A program made the position numbers and the translations under genes. Under the pieces are notes generated by a model. That model was not told the origin of the DNA. It saw only the letters and a program-made list of their open reading frames with translations, and did not search any database. A stretch of 64,000 bases of DNA from Fasciolopsis buskii (taxonomy: Eukaryota; Platyhelminthes; Trematoda; Plagiorchiida; Fasciolidae): the NCBI GenBank assembly GCA_008360955.1, contig LUCM01003740.1, positions 111,450 to 175,449 on the forward strand, in the 5' to 3' direction. This document shows positions 11,001 to 25,333 of this stretch, piece by piece (within the stretch, counting starts at the first letter, position 1; the number at the start of each line of letters is the position of its first letter).

Positions 11001-14000
11001 CAATCTTGGAGCTCATAAAATCGTCGTTCCGGTAATTTCACTATGGAAACCATTACCGACAACTAAATGACTGTAATCCAAAGCGATGAATGAGGGTAAA
11101 ACATTTGTTCGCTTAGGCACTTCTCAGGTAAGGTTCTACCTGGGCTCACTCCTCTGTCACCTACACAAGGAGCGGAGCTGTATTTGTAGGTCAGAAATAA
11201 ATAATTATGAAACCAAATCTAACTATCAAATAAGATCAGTTTTACCTCCGATTTCCGGTTAGTTTGTTGGATTTCCCAGTGAGTGCGGTCGAAATGGAGG
11301 AACTTAACCCCAGTGTTACTTAGCGCAGTTGGAGGAGACCAAAACCCACTGTTGCATCGTAAATATAATGGATCTTGCCTTTTTTTTAAAAAGATAATTG
11401 TTTTGCTCCCCTGTATAGCGCAATATACAGTTTAGATAATTCTTTATTATTCAGCTGTCCAATCGAGACGTATAGGCGACTGTAAATAGTAGCCGGTCGT
11501 ATTCGTAGTTCACACTCCCCCTCAGTTCCTCCGGATACTAAACGAGCATGCAAACAAGTCATATTCATCTCCCAGTTGTTTATTTTATATCTTACATAAA
11601 TCTTTGCCCAGGCCGTTCACCATCGGAACCATGACAAACGAAGAAGACGGTGAAAATGAAGGAGGAAAAGGAACATTGTGCCGAGTTCATCATACGAACG
11701 ATAGATTTTTCAGTATTCACCTCCAAGTCATTGAATATCCATCGGAGTCCATGGCATGTCAGTAGTCTGGATACTCTCCGTTTGCGCTAGCTGAAGTAGG
11801 GATTTGACTTAGGTGACCTCGTTCCAAGCCTTCAACCAAACAGCCTAACCTACAAGGCAGTAGGTTTGAGGCTCTCGTAATCCGGTGATTGATTACTCAG
11901 TCTGGCGAGGCCAGACGTACTGAATGCCCATGGATTCCAACGGGTTTGAAGTGTGGTCCATATACGATTACCACTCATTAGAAAACTACGAAAAAAGATG
12001 TGTAGCCTAGTTTTCAATGGTGGTTTGAGATTTCCCAAGGGGCTAGAGGCGTGGCGCCTCATTGGTCCTGATTGGCACCTTGAAGATGTCTTATCTATCA
12101 TAGGAGGGTTTAGATTTCATGCATTTACTAAACGTTCTCCCGTTTTATTTCTTAGCAGGACATTTTCCACTCAATTTACTAGAGCAAAAGATAAAATACC
12201 ACCGAACAGGAGAAGCTTTCCGGGATACATATTTACTGGTCTATCATGTCCAACGTCCGCAGGTGTGCTCGACAGAAAGACGAGCGTATTATGAAGTCTA
12301 CTCATTCCTTAGTGTTCATTATGAGCTGATGTGATATATTCAAGGAATGTGAATGGATGCGTTTCGCTCATGTGCCACAGCAGTTTAGTCTTTCCTCTAA
12401 GTTATCTTGGCCAATCCACATAGCGGAGTTGGCAGATCACAGTTCCTCATTGACTTCTTAAATGGGTAGTATCCGTTCATATCCTCCTGGTTTACTCAAT
12501 GAGATTTTTGTGAAGAGAAGAGTGCAAGTTAATTTTGAGTTCCAGGTTGATTTGGCGAATAAATAAACGGCCGCCGCATATCTGATAGGCGTCAATAAAG
12601 CAAGAAACTGGCCACCAGCTTCCGAGTGTTTCTGGTCGCATATCTGCGCGCTGCTCCCTTCTAGCATTGTATCGAGAAACTCGTTTGACATCAGCGAACA
12701 TGTTTTATTTGCTTATTTGCCATTCGTTTAGGAATCTATCCCCCAGTATGCGATGCTTCGAACCAGCAACCAAAACTGAATCGTATCAGCATGGGGGTGT
12801 TTTGAGTAACTGAACTAAATTGAACTCCGCGGAAATAAATGCTTACTTACTGCTTCGGTTTTCCAACGTGATCAGTTCCGAATTTAACAAAGAACCCGGC
12901 TACGTAGCAGACCGGTGTATACTCACATAGATGAAAGTTCTCGCGTCACCGGTTACACCACAGATCATGATAATGGCGTAAGGCGCAAAGGTCAATAGAA
13001 ACATTTATTCACTGACTGAGCCGTCGGATTTATAACGCTGCCTGTACGAATCTCGTTGAAAAGTATCATTTTATGCAGAAGCACCTGGTATCACTAAATT
13101 CTGCGAACGATTTGGGCAATACTCAATTCACTTAAGTCCACCGTTTATATCCCTGAAGCTAACACAGTTGTTATTCCTCTTTTGTTTTCTTTATCTATTT
13201 TCTGTTTTTTTAGCAAGATCAAACATCGTTTGAGATAAAATCCCCGCCCTGTGATCCCCCACTACTTTCCGGACTGAATTCGGGGAAGGTGGATTCGATG
13301 TTTTCCATGGTATCCAGCCCTGTGCGGGTGCAGTTGCAAAGGCCTAATGGTTTCCACGAAAGAACACCTAATCAACCGCTGGCTGCGGACGCGTCCACCA
13401 AGTCCCCCCTGGTCACGGAGCTTACGGAGGATCGAATTGTGCGTCTGCTTGTTCATTTTACACTAATTTATTTAGCGTGATGGCGTTTCTATTTTTTCCC
13501 GAATGCTGTCGTTCATTTAGGCGTCAGTATTTAACGTCGTGGTTTCAGCCATTTGCGGTACGATACGTGCACACGTGTCTCTCTCCTTCCGAAAATATGT
13601 TTGAAGTGTAAGAACTGAAGTTTTTAGTCTTGATAGTATTAAATGCTCCATTGTGCTTCTTGGATAAAGATGATAGCGCTTTCATTGAAAACGTATTTGA
13701 ACGTAACCGCTAAGTTTATTTTGGAGTTTGTCTGAAACCCGTTGCTCTGGTTGAAATCTAATTGGTAAAAGCTTATTATTCAATAATACTAGATTGTCAA
13801 AAGTTGATAAATAATCGAAGATTTTGATGTCATGGCTTGCTGTTCTCAAGACTGCCGAACCACTCTTTTGCACCCGTTTGTGCTCATGGTCGATTGCTTG
13901 TCACAGACGAATGATGTTATCACAATGAACGTTTTCATCCCTCCAATTGCTTCAGGAGCCGCAAATCGGTAACCAAGTTCGGGCAGAACAAACGTCTACA

Positions 14001-17000
14001 ACCAAAAAGAATGTTCCATTACCTCAGCAACGGCAAAACCTGGCAGCATCAAATGGTGCAAATGAATCTGCGCAGAGTATGTTCATCTTTCGATTCGGTT
14101 TATGCGGGGGTAATTTGCACCTACTTCAGTAATTTGCCTGGGAAATTTTCTAGTCAGTTTTTTTCTCAGTAGACGTTTCTAAGCGTTTTTTAAGTGTTCT
14201 CGATGCATTTAGTGTCATTAGATCATGTGTTATCCACAGATTAAATTACGTCAGTTGGCCTTCCATTTTAGAGCCCTATAAAGATGTTGCCAACAGTCTA
14301 ACAAGCATAAACACTGTTGTTTTAGGTCGGGATAGTTTATAACCGTGCAGTACATAAATTTTCACATTGCATTACGAACATATGGGTGACCTTCACTATC
14401 ATTCTGCATCGTTCCTCTCCTGTGTTCTGTAGCAAACTCATGTTAGAACTCGGGTCCTACCAGATGGCATATCAGGTTCAAGTATGAAACTACACTTTTA
14501 CTCGAAACTCAATAAATATTGTGCAACAAATGAGTCATTTGTTGTCCAACACGATTTGTGGAAACTGTAGGAGGTTGTCCCCTATGTAGGGTCTTACTTC
14601 AAATTACGTACAGGGACCAGGCCAGCTTTCGGAGCCCTTCGTCGTCTTCATTGCAGCATGGCAAAGCTGTTCTGTGTAATAATTTCTTTACAAATTCACC
14701 ATAGCAAAAATTTCTGCCGAACGCTTTGTTTGGTCCAGCAAATGTTAGAGTCTAACTCCCTTGGAACAGAATTTTTGTCTTGGAGTGACATTGATATCGC
14801 CCCTCGAAATGCAAGACGCTTCAACACTGGCACTTACCATTGGTCGAGATCAGTTAAAGGTAGTCAATGGCTCTTCGTAGCATGAGTGGTTCATTACAAT
14901 TAGTTATGTCGGGGAAGATCGCTTCGCCAGTTGCGAAAGCCAGGGCAATGTTCACTAGTGTCCGATTCTTGTGGGGCTGCCACAACATGTGGCTCCCTCA
15001 AGGGAAGCGTGTGCACCACCACAGTTCATCTTCGTGATTTCCTTCCCGCTTTGAGGTTGCTTGGCAACCTCCTATATTCGACGAACGACATCTCCGAAGC
15101 ATTTCTCAAGTCTGCTTGGAACTTCGGGTGACCAGTGATGGGGTTCGTCGTCCTGTGGAGGGTGCAGACGGTCGTCCTTTGACTGAGACAATGACTCTAT
15201 ATCGCCTTCGGTGGTTTCGACAGGTTTTGTTGAAAGCATTATTTTCATACTCTTGCACGTGTTGGGAAAAGTTGAAGGAAGCGACGCGGCCGTCAGGCTG
15301 TGGTTTGATGTAGCGGTATGAAGAAGTTAGTTTCGGCTTTGGTCTTGGTTGCAGCTTTCCGCATTCCTGGTTAGGGCTCAAGAGACGAGAACCATCGATG
15401 GTTGGAGACGCCGATACATCGCTCTAAACCAAAGCCTGTAGAACAATTTACCTGTCGAAAAAACAACTAAAAGAAGATCAAAAGATCATAAAACGTTTAC
15501 GGCGGAAATAGAAATTAATAAAACTTTTTGTCTTGCCGCTTCTTATTTCCTGTTTTTTTCCGTTTTCGATATAATTCCATTTACATACTGCGTTGCCACC
15601 ATGTTTTTTTGAGCCATACATATATATCTATATAGTTATTCGGTTCTCTTAAGTAATTCCAGGTGTTAGCTTTGAGATCCCGATCGCTGTCAAGTATGCT
15701 CAAATTTTATGGCGTATGTGTTTTATCTGAAAAATTCCACCGTGTTAGCTGATTGTATGTATGGCTGGAGTTGTCGTTCGTTTGTTGAAGCGAATTTCGT
15801 AGGTTTCGGCTAACGTCGTTTTTTAAACATCTGTCAAATAGCGTCTGAAAAAATGGACTATGCGCATTCTTGATAAAGTTATCGATCAGACAGAATAGTT
15901 TGACGTAGTTATTTTGTAAGATTAACGACAAACTCCTACTTTTAAAAAATAAATCCACGGCCATTTCACTACCCGTTTCATTCCATGATCTCCCCGGTAA
16001 TCGCGAAAAGTGAGTGTCACATTCCCCGGTAAATGTAGACCAAAGTAGACCAAATTCACACACAATCCATATTATAGGCCCATATACACATGCTGCATAC
16101 CTTCGAGTGTGTTCATCTCTTGCTCTTTTTCTCCGCGTATCTTCATACTATTATTGCAATCGATCACAGCCACTAGAACGAAGGAGAAGTCGCCACAAAC
16201 GTGTGGCATTTTTTGTCAGTCGTCGCTAATTCTATATGATCTGGCTACATCCCATGATGATCGGCGTTTCAAAACAGTTTCCTTGATTGACACACTGCTG
16301 TCACCCTAACATTATTCGACTTTGTCCTCCCTTATACTTATATGCGCTCGGATTCTCGATCTTAAGCGCTTTCTCTTTTTCGACCACAAGTGGTGCGTAT
16401 AACTGAACTCGGTGCAACCCCGAAGAATTTCCGGTTGCGTCTTGCATAAAGGTGGAAGAGTGCTAAACACGAACATAAAAGAATTGTTTACGTCACCTGT
16501 TCCTGTCGGTCTCCATAGTTCCCGCAAGAAGGGCTTTCTTCGAAATATCTCGCATTGTTGGTATACAAAAAACCATCGACGTACATGAATAATCTGGATC
16601 TCACTCTAAAGTGTTATCTGCCATCTCAGATGTTTTCTCTTTAATTTTGCCCTATCCGAGTCGGAAGGAGGACGTTCTAGGTGGAGACGCCCAAAGGTTA
16701 TCAGTTTTCAGGCACGGTCATCTGAACAACGCGGTCCGGTTATGATGGGAAATCGTTCCATTAGTGCTGGCTTGAAGCGGAGATTATTGAATTCGTCTTC
16801 ATATTTAGTGGAAGGCGCGCTTGTTAAGCAGGGTAATGTGATTGTGACAAGTGTTGTGACGTTACGATGGATTTTCTTGTGCGTTGTTTTCCGCAATAGA
16901 CCGTCATTAGAAGTGGTTTGCAATAGTCAATCCATGAAATGGAAAATGAACATGAAAATTTTAACCACATGCGTTGGATGAGTGAGGTGCCCGGGTTCCT

Positions 17001-20000
17001 TTCAACCGATCGCTAGTAAAATTAAGGTTTGAGACCATATGGCCTAGTTGCATTGAAAGCATTGCTTTATTTACATAATCTTTTACTTCTGGCTCTTTCT
17101 TCACCTGTATACAACAACAGAAATTGTGTATAGAATCGCGCGATCGTTGCGTGGTCGCATTTCCAATGATCTTTAATTATAAAAAATTATCAATCAGTTT
17201 AGACAAAGTTATCCTAAAAGCCTCACGAAGGTGCAATCAAGACATCGGACTTCGTGCATACTGCAGAAAATAATTTGCTTCGAATGTAAATATAAGGGGG
17301 AACGAAAGTTCAGTTGCCAGTTCTCGGGTCGTTCGGCGAATCACACTGCGTGCTTATTGATTGCTTATTCCATTTTAATGCTTTTACTTTCTGTGATTTT
17401 GTTAAGATTTTTTATTGCAATATATCCCATTACTTGTTCTATAGAAGACACATTTGCTTTCCTGGAAGATCACATATCCTGCACGAAAAATGGCGGTTCA
17501 GTCAATGACGATGCTTATTTAACTCTGAAAGATAAAGTAAGTAAATGATAATCTGATCGGCTAATATTTTTAATGAACTAGCTGAGGTTTTGAGGCATTT
17601 TGTAAAATACGCATGGTGTTTCGCAAACTAATTCGACTGCTCTTCGATAGTCTATGACCAGTAACTAGCAACGAATGGCAGTCGTGCCTCTTTTGTGGAC
17701 TCTTCAGAAGAACGCAATCATAATCTCTTGACAGCCCCAATTGACATTCTGTTAACAAATGCAGTTGCATAATATACCATTTTAGGGATAATAGAACAAT
17801 ATCAGATATGTGAATGATATAATATTAATAACACAGCGTTGTTGGTAGATGTAATGCGCCAACGTTTCGACTACCGTGGATAGTCTTTCTCAAGGCAAGT
17901 TTTACAATCAAATCGAATTGCTCTTGGAAAAAAAGCTTGCTAACTGGATCAATCACCGCACATTCAATCAACGTTGTCTTCGGTGCAATGTTGTCCCCAA
18001 TATCAGATATGCTTACCAATCTGGTGACATTCGCCGTTAAATCTGCTCTATGCTCCCGAAGAATTTTGGCTCGTTCGTCCACAGGCTATCCTGCAGTTAT
18101 TCAACATCTCGTTCTTCGTATTTCCCGCAGTTTCTTATCCTTTCCATAATGTTCGCTTTTTTGTCTCATTTTACTTTTATTGGTACTCAATCGCATGACA
18201 CTAATTTAATCTAAAATACCTTTAAACGGCTAATTTGTTTTTGTTGTGGAGTCGCCGATGCTCATCTCTAACCAACAACTTTTGTCAAGCCCGATCGCAT
18301 TTGTTACGGGTTCGATAGGTTGATAGATCAACTTCAGAATTGGGATGGAACCGGGCTAACACTGATTTTATGGTATTTATACCCAAACGGTATGTTTAGG
18401 ATCATTTTTATCGAGAAGGCTGAATTGGAGCTTGTTATCTGTCATTGTTCATCTTGGCCATATGCTATGATCAAAATTGAGTTCAAAAAATCACACTGAA
18501 GTGCGAAATCACAAAGTGGGTTTTTCAAATTATTGGTTTGACATCACTAAGACACTTTAATCGGCTCAGATAACACAAGGCACGCCGGTTATGGCAGCTG
18601 AGTTCAGTGCCGGGTGACCGGCAACCCGCTGTTAATTTGATCCAGGATTGTCTCGCCTTCACTTCATGCAGTCAACAAATATGCAGTCATCCTGGTCTGT
18701 ACGATGTAACAGTCTGCATGCAGAAATCAAGATTTAATCATAGTTTATCCATTTAAATGATCAGTAGACATTGTGCTAGCACCGTAGGAGTAATCTTCAT
18801 ATTCACATCCCGTCATATTTGACGCGGTATTCAACCACGAATGTTACTGATCGCTTTATTATTTGGGAGATAAATTATCTTCCGCATGTTTTTTTCTCCT
18901 CGCTTAGTTTTAGTTTTCCAAAGTTTCATTCCGGTTGCTGATTATTGATGACTCTGTTAATTGGTCAAGCATATGCCAGCTCAGCAACAGACAATTTAGG
19001 ACAGAAATTTGGATTTTTGCATCGACTTGCTGTGAACGGCAAACAATTATATGCGATGAAATAACTAGTAAAATCAGAGCAATATTTCGTCTCGATTCGA
19101 CTCTCACAGCTGGTGGCGTCGAACATTAGCATGTATGCACATTTAAATCTACAAGATCAATGAAGGCATCCAACGCATTTACGCGTACTACTGGTCGACG
19201 GTGGTCAGACTGTTAACATGGTGGCATTTCATCATGATGATCGTCGGTTCTATCCCCGCCACCGTTGTGATTACTCGGTGCCACTCACCAGCCGTTTGTT
19301 CTCTGAAACACTTCCTGAAAATGATGCACCTTGTACTTTCATGCGGCAAGAAATTATAAGTCGAAAGCTAAAGATCATGCATTACAGTGTATGCCGTGAA
19401 TACAAACATTTAGGTGATTCAGTTGAGACCGATCACTGGCCCAGTTAATTTTGTACTGCTCTGTTGCACTTTTTTTAAGTTAGCCACGGCAAGGTCCACT
19501 CGATAGGCGAGTAAATGTTTTTCTTTCATTGCCAAGTGAATTGTACTTTGCAACAATCGCATTTGCAAATTATGGCCATTGTGTGGTTAAGACAACGACA
19601 ACTACAAAAGCCAACACTTCCACTTCATTCCCACATTTCGTACCGCACTTTCCTGATTGCAGTTCATATCACTAACCTATTCTTGCCGTGAGCTACAAAC
19701 GAGTAGCCACTGTGGTATGACTTTTCCTGGAGCAGTTACAAAGTCCGATTAGTGTTAACCACGATGAATGACAGTTAGGTGATCAAAAATTCAACACAAA
19801 CTACCACTACCATGTTTGCGTTTATCGCTATCTGCCCTATTATACATTTCAACACCTCAACAATCAAATTCTCAGTTCATCAGTCCCAATATCCTTACGT
19901 CGAACATCCATTGAAACGTTCGGCGCCCGTAATTAGCGCCACGCTATAATGATATTATCGTGAACACAGCTTTTAGTAAGGCGAATGCGGTTAAATTGAA

Positions 20001-23000
20001 ATAACAATTGCTCTTCAAATTGATGATAGTTTCACAACTAATGTAAATGTATTCAGCCTATATACTAGTCATCCTGTCTTACTTTTTTGTGGAAAAAATA
20101 GAAGAAACACAAAAGATCGTGTGATAACCCTGAAAAGATACTGTAATCGTCCTCCGACCGTAACCCTTCCCAGATGTGTACATGATCTGTTAGAAGACAC
20201 CTCCAACTTGATCAAGGGAAGCTACAGTTCCTCTGAACGGCCTCCAGCGTGGACGAAATTATTTCATTGCATACTTGAACAACGTTCATTTTAAGATCTT
20301 TCATGTGGTCCGGTTCTCTATTTCTTTAGCCAATGCTTTACATGACCCAATGAAAATAAACCAAGTGGAGCTTAAGCCGGAGAACATGGCGGTCGAGCTG
20401 TCGGTCCTTTCCTCCGAATCCAATTGATTGGGAATGTTCCATCGAGACAGACGGTTACGGCATCCGCGTGTAGTGGTCCCCCATCATCCTAGAACATGAC
20501 CCTTAACAAGACGCGCAGGAACAAGGTTTCGAGGTGATCATTGAGTTCTCCTTTTAGCATCATTTAACAATGTGTGGAATTCATCCTGTCAAGTAGAAAT
20601 ACTCATCCGATCACGTTCGAACCATAAAGTCTGGGTCGAACATCCACCTTTATGTCGCTCCGACGAAAGACTGCATCCGTAGATGGCGTTTTCTTTGAAC
20701 TAACTTCCCCCTTATCGGTACCCCCCACGTTGTGTTAATAAAACGTTGATCCTCATTAGGACTTAATTTTAATTCTTAGCGGAGTGCTTGGATGATCCAT
20801 CCCTGCAAAGCATACTACCTACAACGAAACGTCGATCCTTAGGGGGAGAATGATGTTCTTACTTAATGTAGTTTAAAGAACTAGCCGATACTTGAAATGG
20901 TCGCAAAAATCTAGAAGAAAGTGTGTGGACTTATCGGGGTGGAAAGCTTTGGTAGCCTTTTCCTCAGAGAATTGTTGCAACCGAACTAACAGCGGCGCTA
21001 AGTGTGCGCGAACCTTGTTGCAGGGATGTCGGTGGATCAGCATTCAAAGCGCTCTCCATTTCAACAACTGCATGAATGTTCTGGATCCTCCAGGTCGCGT
21101 TCTCGGAAGGACACTTCCAGTTCACCGCATGCGATGTGCGATAAACATGTTGGTGGAATTCATCACACGGTATTCGAAAATGTGGACCACGACTGTCCAA
21201 CGTAGCTCGGTGGTCACTGGGAGACGAAGCCATGACCATGGGGAATATACCTTACCGTAGACGAATCAAGTTGTGAAGAGCAGAAAACCAAATTATGAAT
21301 AAAGGTAAGTTAGATTTAGCGAAACAACTGCCCGGCGGTGGGCATTTAACGACAGTTCTGAAATCAAGATGAGATCATTGATTAACTGAACGGCCTTTGT
21401 TGATCCGCTGAGGGAGAAAATGGACAATATAAGACGTTCCACTCCGTTCATAACAGCACTGCCTAGTTTCCTGTTGATTTTTACAGGCGAAGGTGAGTGG
21501 GTGTAATCAAGCTGCTGACACGAATTAAAAAACTGTTTTTGTGCGCATATGATTCGATGGTCACCGTAGATGGAGATCAACGGAGAGAACAAATTATGGA
21601 TAACCTTGGGAATTAAAAGGTGCCCAATGGGACGAAGGGCTATACACGAGCATTATGGTCAATTTACATATTCATTGTTTACTAATGATACTATAGGAAG
21701 GTAGCTTGCGATGCAAATGCTACTACTGCCACTGCTTTGTAATTGATGCTATTGCTGATGCCGTTACCATCATGACTTACTACTGATGTTCTTTTCTGTA
21801 TACGCACTTTATTCAGTTTGAATCTGCTCAAAAAGTGATTGAACAAGCTCGTCAACAGGTAGAACAATTAACCCTGGAGATGAACCGAAAGGAAGCAGAT
21901 ATCGCGGATTTACAAACCCAGTTGTCGTGCGCAGAGAATCGATCGATCGAGGCACAGATTCAATTCAACACTGTCCAGCGCAATGTTGAAACACTTACGA
22001 GAGAACGAGACAAAGCAAAGGCCAGGATTGCGGAGCTGGAGAAAGAGCTGGCACGTTCGAATGGACAAATTTCAGTATGTGGTCATCGTTACTGCCCTTG
22101 TCCCCTCTTTATGTGTTGAAGTACACTTCTGATAAGGATCCTTTTCGCATTTTAATTTTTTATGCATTTTTTCCATTGTTCAAAGTGACGAATGTGCGAT
22201 TTCTTCGCAGACTTAATTTTGCCCCTCTTGATATCTTCTCGTTTTATGAGAACTTTTACGGTCGCATCCCGGTGCTCAGTACTCGATGTCTTGACTTTAC
22301 GGTGCTAAGAATTCGTATTGATTAAGGTCTGTTGCGCATATTCCCCTCGCGGTTTTCACTAAAGCACCCGTATTGTTTGGTTCAATGCTGAGGTTAGTGA
22401 ATAATCCTGTAAACGATCAATACAGCTGTCTTGCCCGTACGTTACTTAATTGCATACCCTCATTGCAGATTATTTTCTCATTGTTGGACAAAGTATGCGC
22501 ATACACTCCCACGACCACTTATCCGTTCAGCTTTCTATTTCATGCACCCTGTTCAGATCCTCTGTTACTTTCGCTCCATTCAAGTTACCGTCTCTAGTTG
22601 CATCGTGGATCGCTTATGTGTGACATTCCAAAATACAATTCATTAGGCTGTGCGTCACATGTCTTTTGTATAACTATTTCATTTCAATTGTTTTAGAAAA
22701 CTGTCACGTCGAGTTGAGAATTCATAAAAATAACATAGGAAACTAACAGTCCCATCTGAACGCGGATCGGTCTATCATGCTCGAGATAATTCAATGAATT
22801 CATATCCTTGAACTTACTCTGACGCAAGGATATGTTGCATGTTTGGGGTTGATTCTCATTCAACTCACTCTTGCAACACAACAATGTTTATCTTGTGAGG
22901 AAATAGGTTCAAACCCAACAGTAGTCATAAGAGTTCACTTTTCTAAAAATCGTTTCGAATTGCCAACCACCGTATTTTTTCAAGTTTTATACTCTGTCAC

Positions 23001-25276
23001 GACAGCCACAATTTTGTTGTGCTTCTGCTGAAGGTTTTAGTACCAGTTTTCTGAGCTGGGAAAACATTGACTTATGGCTTGTTTTTGGCCTCATTGCTTC
23101 CAAATTTACCAAGTTAAAACGAGTGGTTTTCTTAAGACTTCACTACTGAGGCGTGGTGAAATGACGAAATCCTAATTTCAAGCCACCCACGGGTGGCATA
23201 CGAAGCACACATCAATTGGCTCACCGGCATCTGTAACGAAGTGGTGTACTACGTTCCAGACTGTTTGGCCTACTCCGAAGGGTGTACGAACTGAACTATC
23301 AGTCACCAGCCCCCATAGAGTTAAAAGACCGTCAAATCGCTTACTGCTTCATAGGTTAGGCCATTTGATCAAGGATTCCCCTAAATCAATCACTTACTGT
23401 GGTTTGGGCAACCGGGCAGTGCCGTTCCCACAAAGGAAGCATGGATCTCCACGAACAAGCGATGTTTTGGTAAAGCCTGGAAAGGCTGACGTCTGTGGTA
23501 AATTCTGCAATGTTTATATTTCTTTCGTATTTTTCTGTGTTCTCCTTTGTCGTGGTCCTGATGGTACTTAATCTACATACAGATCTGATATATATATATA
23601 TATTTATATATAGTTGAAACCTGTCACTCGATAGATATTGAGTTAGCCCTCCAAATGCTAGCAGCTGTCGAAACCGTTAACGTTAGTCTGTGGAGGTGCA
23701 CTTAACGAAAATGCCCCAAGCTCTCCGGTTTGCCAACTTTGTAACCATTTCCTACTCAACTGGATCGTTTTTGTTTTCAAAATGTTTCGATTCCTTCCTT
23801 TAGCACTTATCCGATTCTTTGTAACGAATTAAATGGTATAGTTCTTTTTCTTCAACAGATTGTTCCCATAATCTTATATTGAAGAATTTTCAGGTTGCAC
23901 GAAAACCGTATCCCTCAGATACCGAGAATCTCATTTGCGTTTTTTTATCTTCCAAAAGTTGGTGTCACGAAATCGAATCGGCAACGTATCTTGTCCTCGA
24001 GCCGAGAAGTATCGCTCACTCCAATCCCTCCAGCATCCGTTTCAAACAATTATACGCGTTCAGACGTGTTCTTTTCGTTTGCTCACCCGAAACACAACAG
24101 CTTTAGTCTTATTTTTCACATTCTCCTGAGAAGGTACTTTATTCTTTTCTTGTACACACTAGTTTTTAAAAAAAATTGCATTGCCTATGAATCAAGATAT
24201 GCACTCTTCAAAGGAAAAATATGCTTCATGGTCTTTTGCCTCAGTTTGATCCTGTAACCAAAACTGTGATTGTAATGTTAGTTGTTTTCAATCCCCATTG
24301 TGCTTGCGTATCATCCGTAAGGAAATATGCGGCAACTTTGGTCCTTACGGAAATGGCACCAAAGAACATTTCCGACCAGATTCCACGTTCGCTTCTAAAT
24401 TTGTTCTTACCTAATCCTCATTTCACTTTTTATATCCCGTTGAAATTTTAATCCTGTTATCTGTTCACTAAAGCATTACTTAACGTCCCTGCCTTTGTAA
24501 ACAGTATGATGTTTTTTTGCAAGCCTTATGTACGCACCCCTCTTCCACATTCGAAGGTTCTACAGATGAAGCTGGAAGAATTGAACGAAAAAAATGCTTC
24601 ATTTGGCACAAACCTCAATCAGGCCAGTGGATCCTTTGATAAGATTAGGGTAATCGGTGAATCTCAGGGAGAAACGAAGGAACCGTCGAGCGAGGTGATT
24701 GAACTGCGACAAGCTCGACAATCGCTCATACTTCAGGTAAATGACCTTCGGTCGGAGTTGGAGGAGGCTCGGCAGGATTTGTCCATTGCGGAACAGGCTC
24801 GCAGTCGGGCAGAACAACAGTTGAGCCAACTAAGATCCGAATCACAACGGTCAATTGATGAACGGGAAGCTGAACTGGACGAAACCCGAGCCATAAATCA
24901 CGCAAGACTTAGACAACTGGAGGAGCAGTTGGATGCTGCTCAGCAGGAGTTGTCACAGGCCACTCGAGATCGGTTGAAGTTGGAACACGAATTGGACGAA
25001 GTCCGGACGGAGCTGTTTGGTTTGCGGGGTTCTGTAGATTCGGATATGGGTAAGTGGATTGTAGAACCTGGTTTCCTCTAACTGTTGTAATTCTAATACC
25101 AAGCCATCCCACTGGTCTGTAGCAGTGATCTGATTCCGAACAGTCAAGTTTTTTAAGCTTGCATGGACTACCGTTTTGTTCCGTGCTGGTACATGAGTGT
25201 AGTAGAAGGCGATATATTTAGATTGCTGAGTTAGTGTGCCCCTATGCCCAACATAACGGAGGCCAGAGATTGCACG

Positions 25277-25333
<57 letters not shown>

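Noticed and set aside
17231..17444. Upstream extension of the exon 6 reading frame (hydrophobic LLIAYSILMLLLSVILL)
   Set aside because: It precedes a good TATAG acceptor and would not agree in phase with exon 5. The membrane-like stretch is T-rich intron read as protein.
22077..22646. Several overlapping plus-strand frames after exon 7
   Set aside because: They begin at or after the GTATGT donor, are Phe/Leu/Ser-rich as expected for T-rich intron, and are not framed by splice sites.
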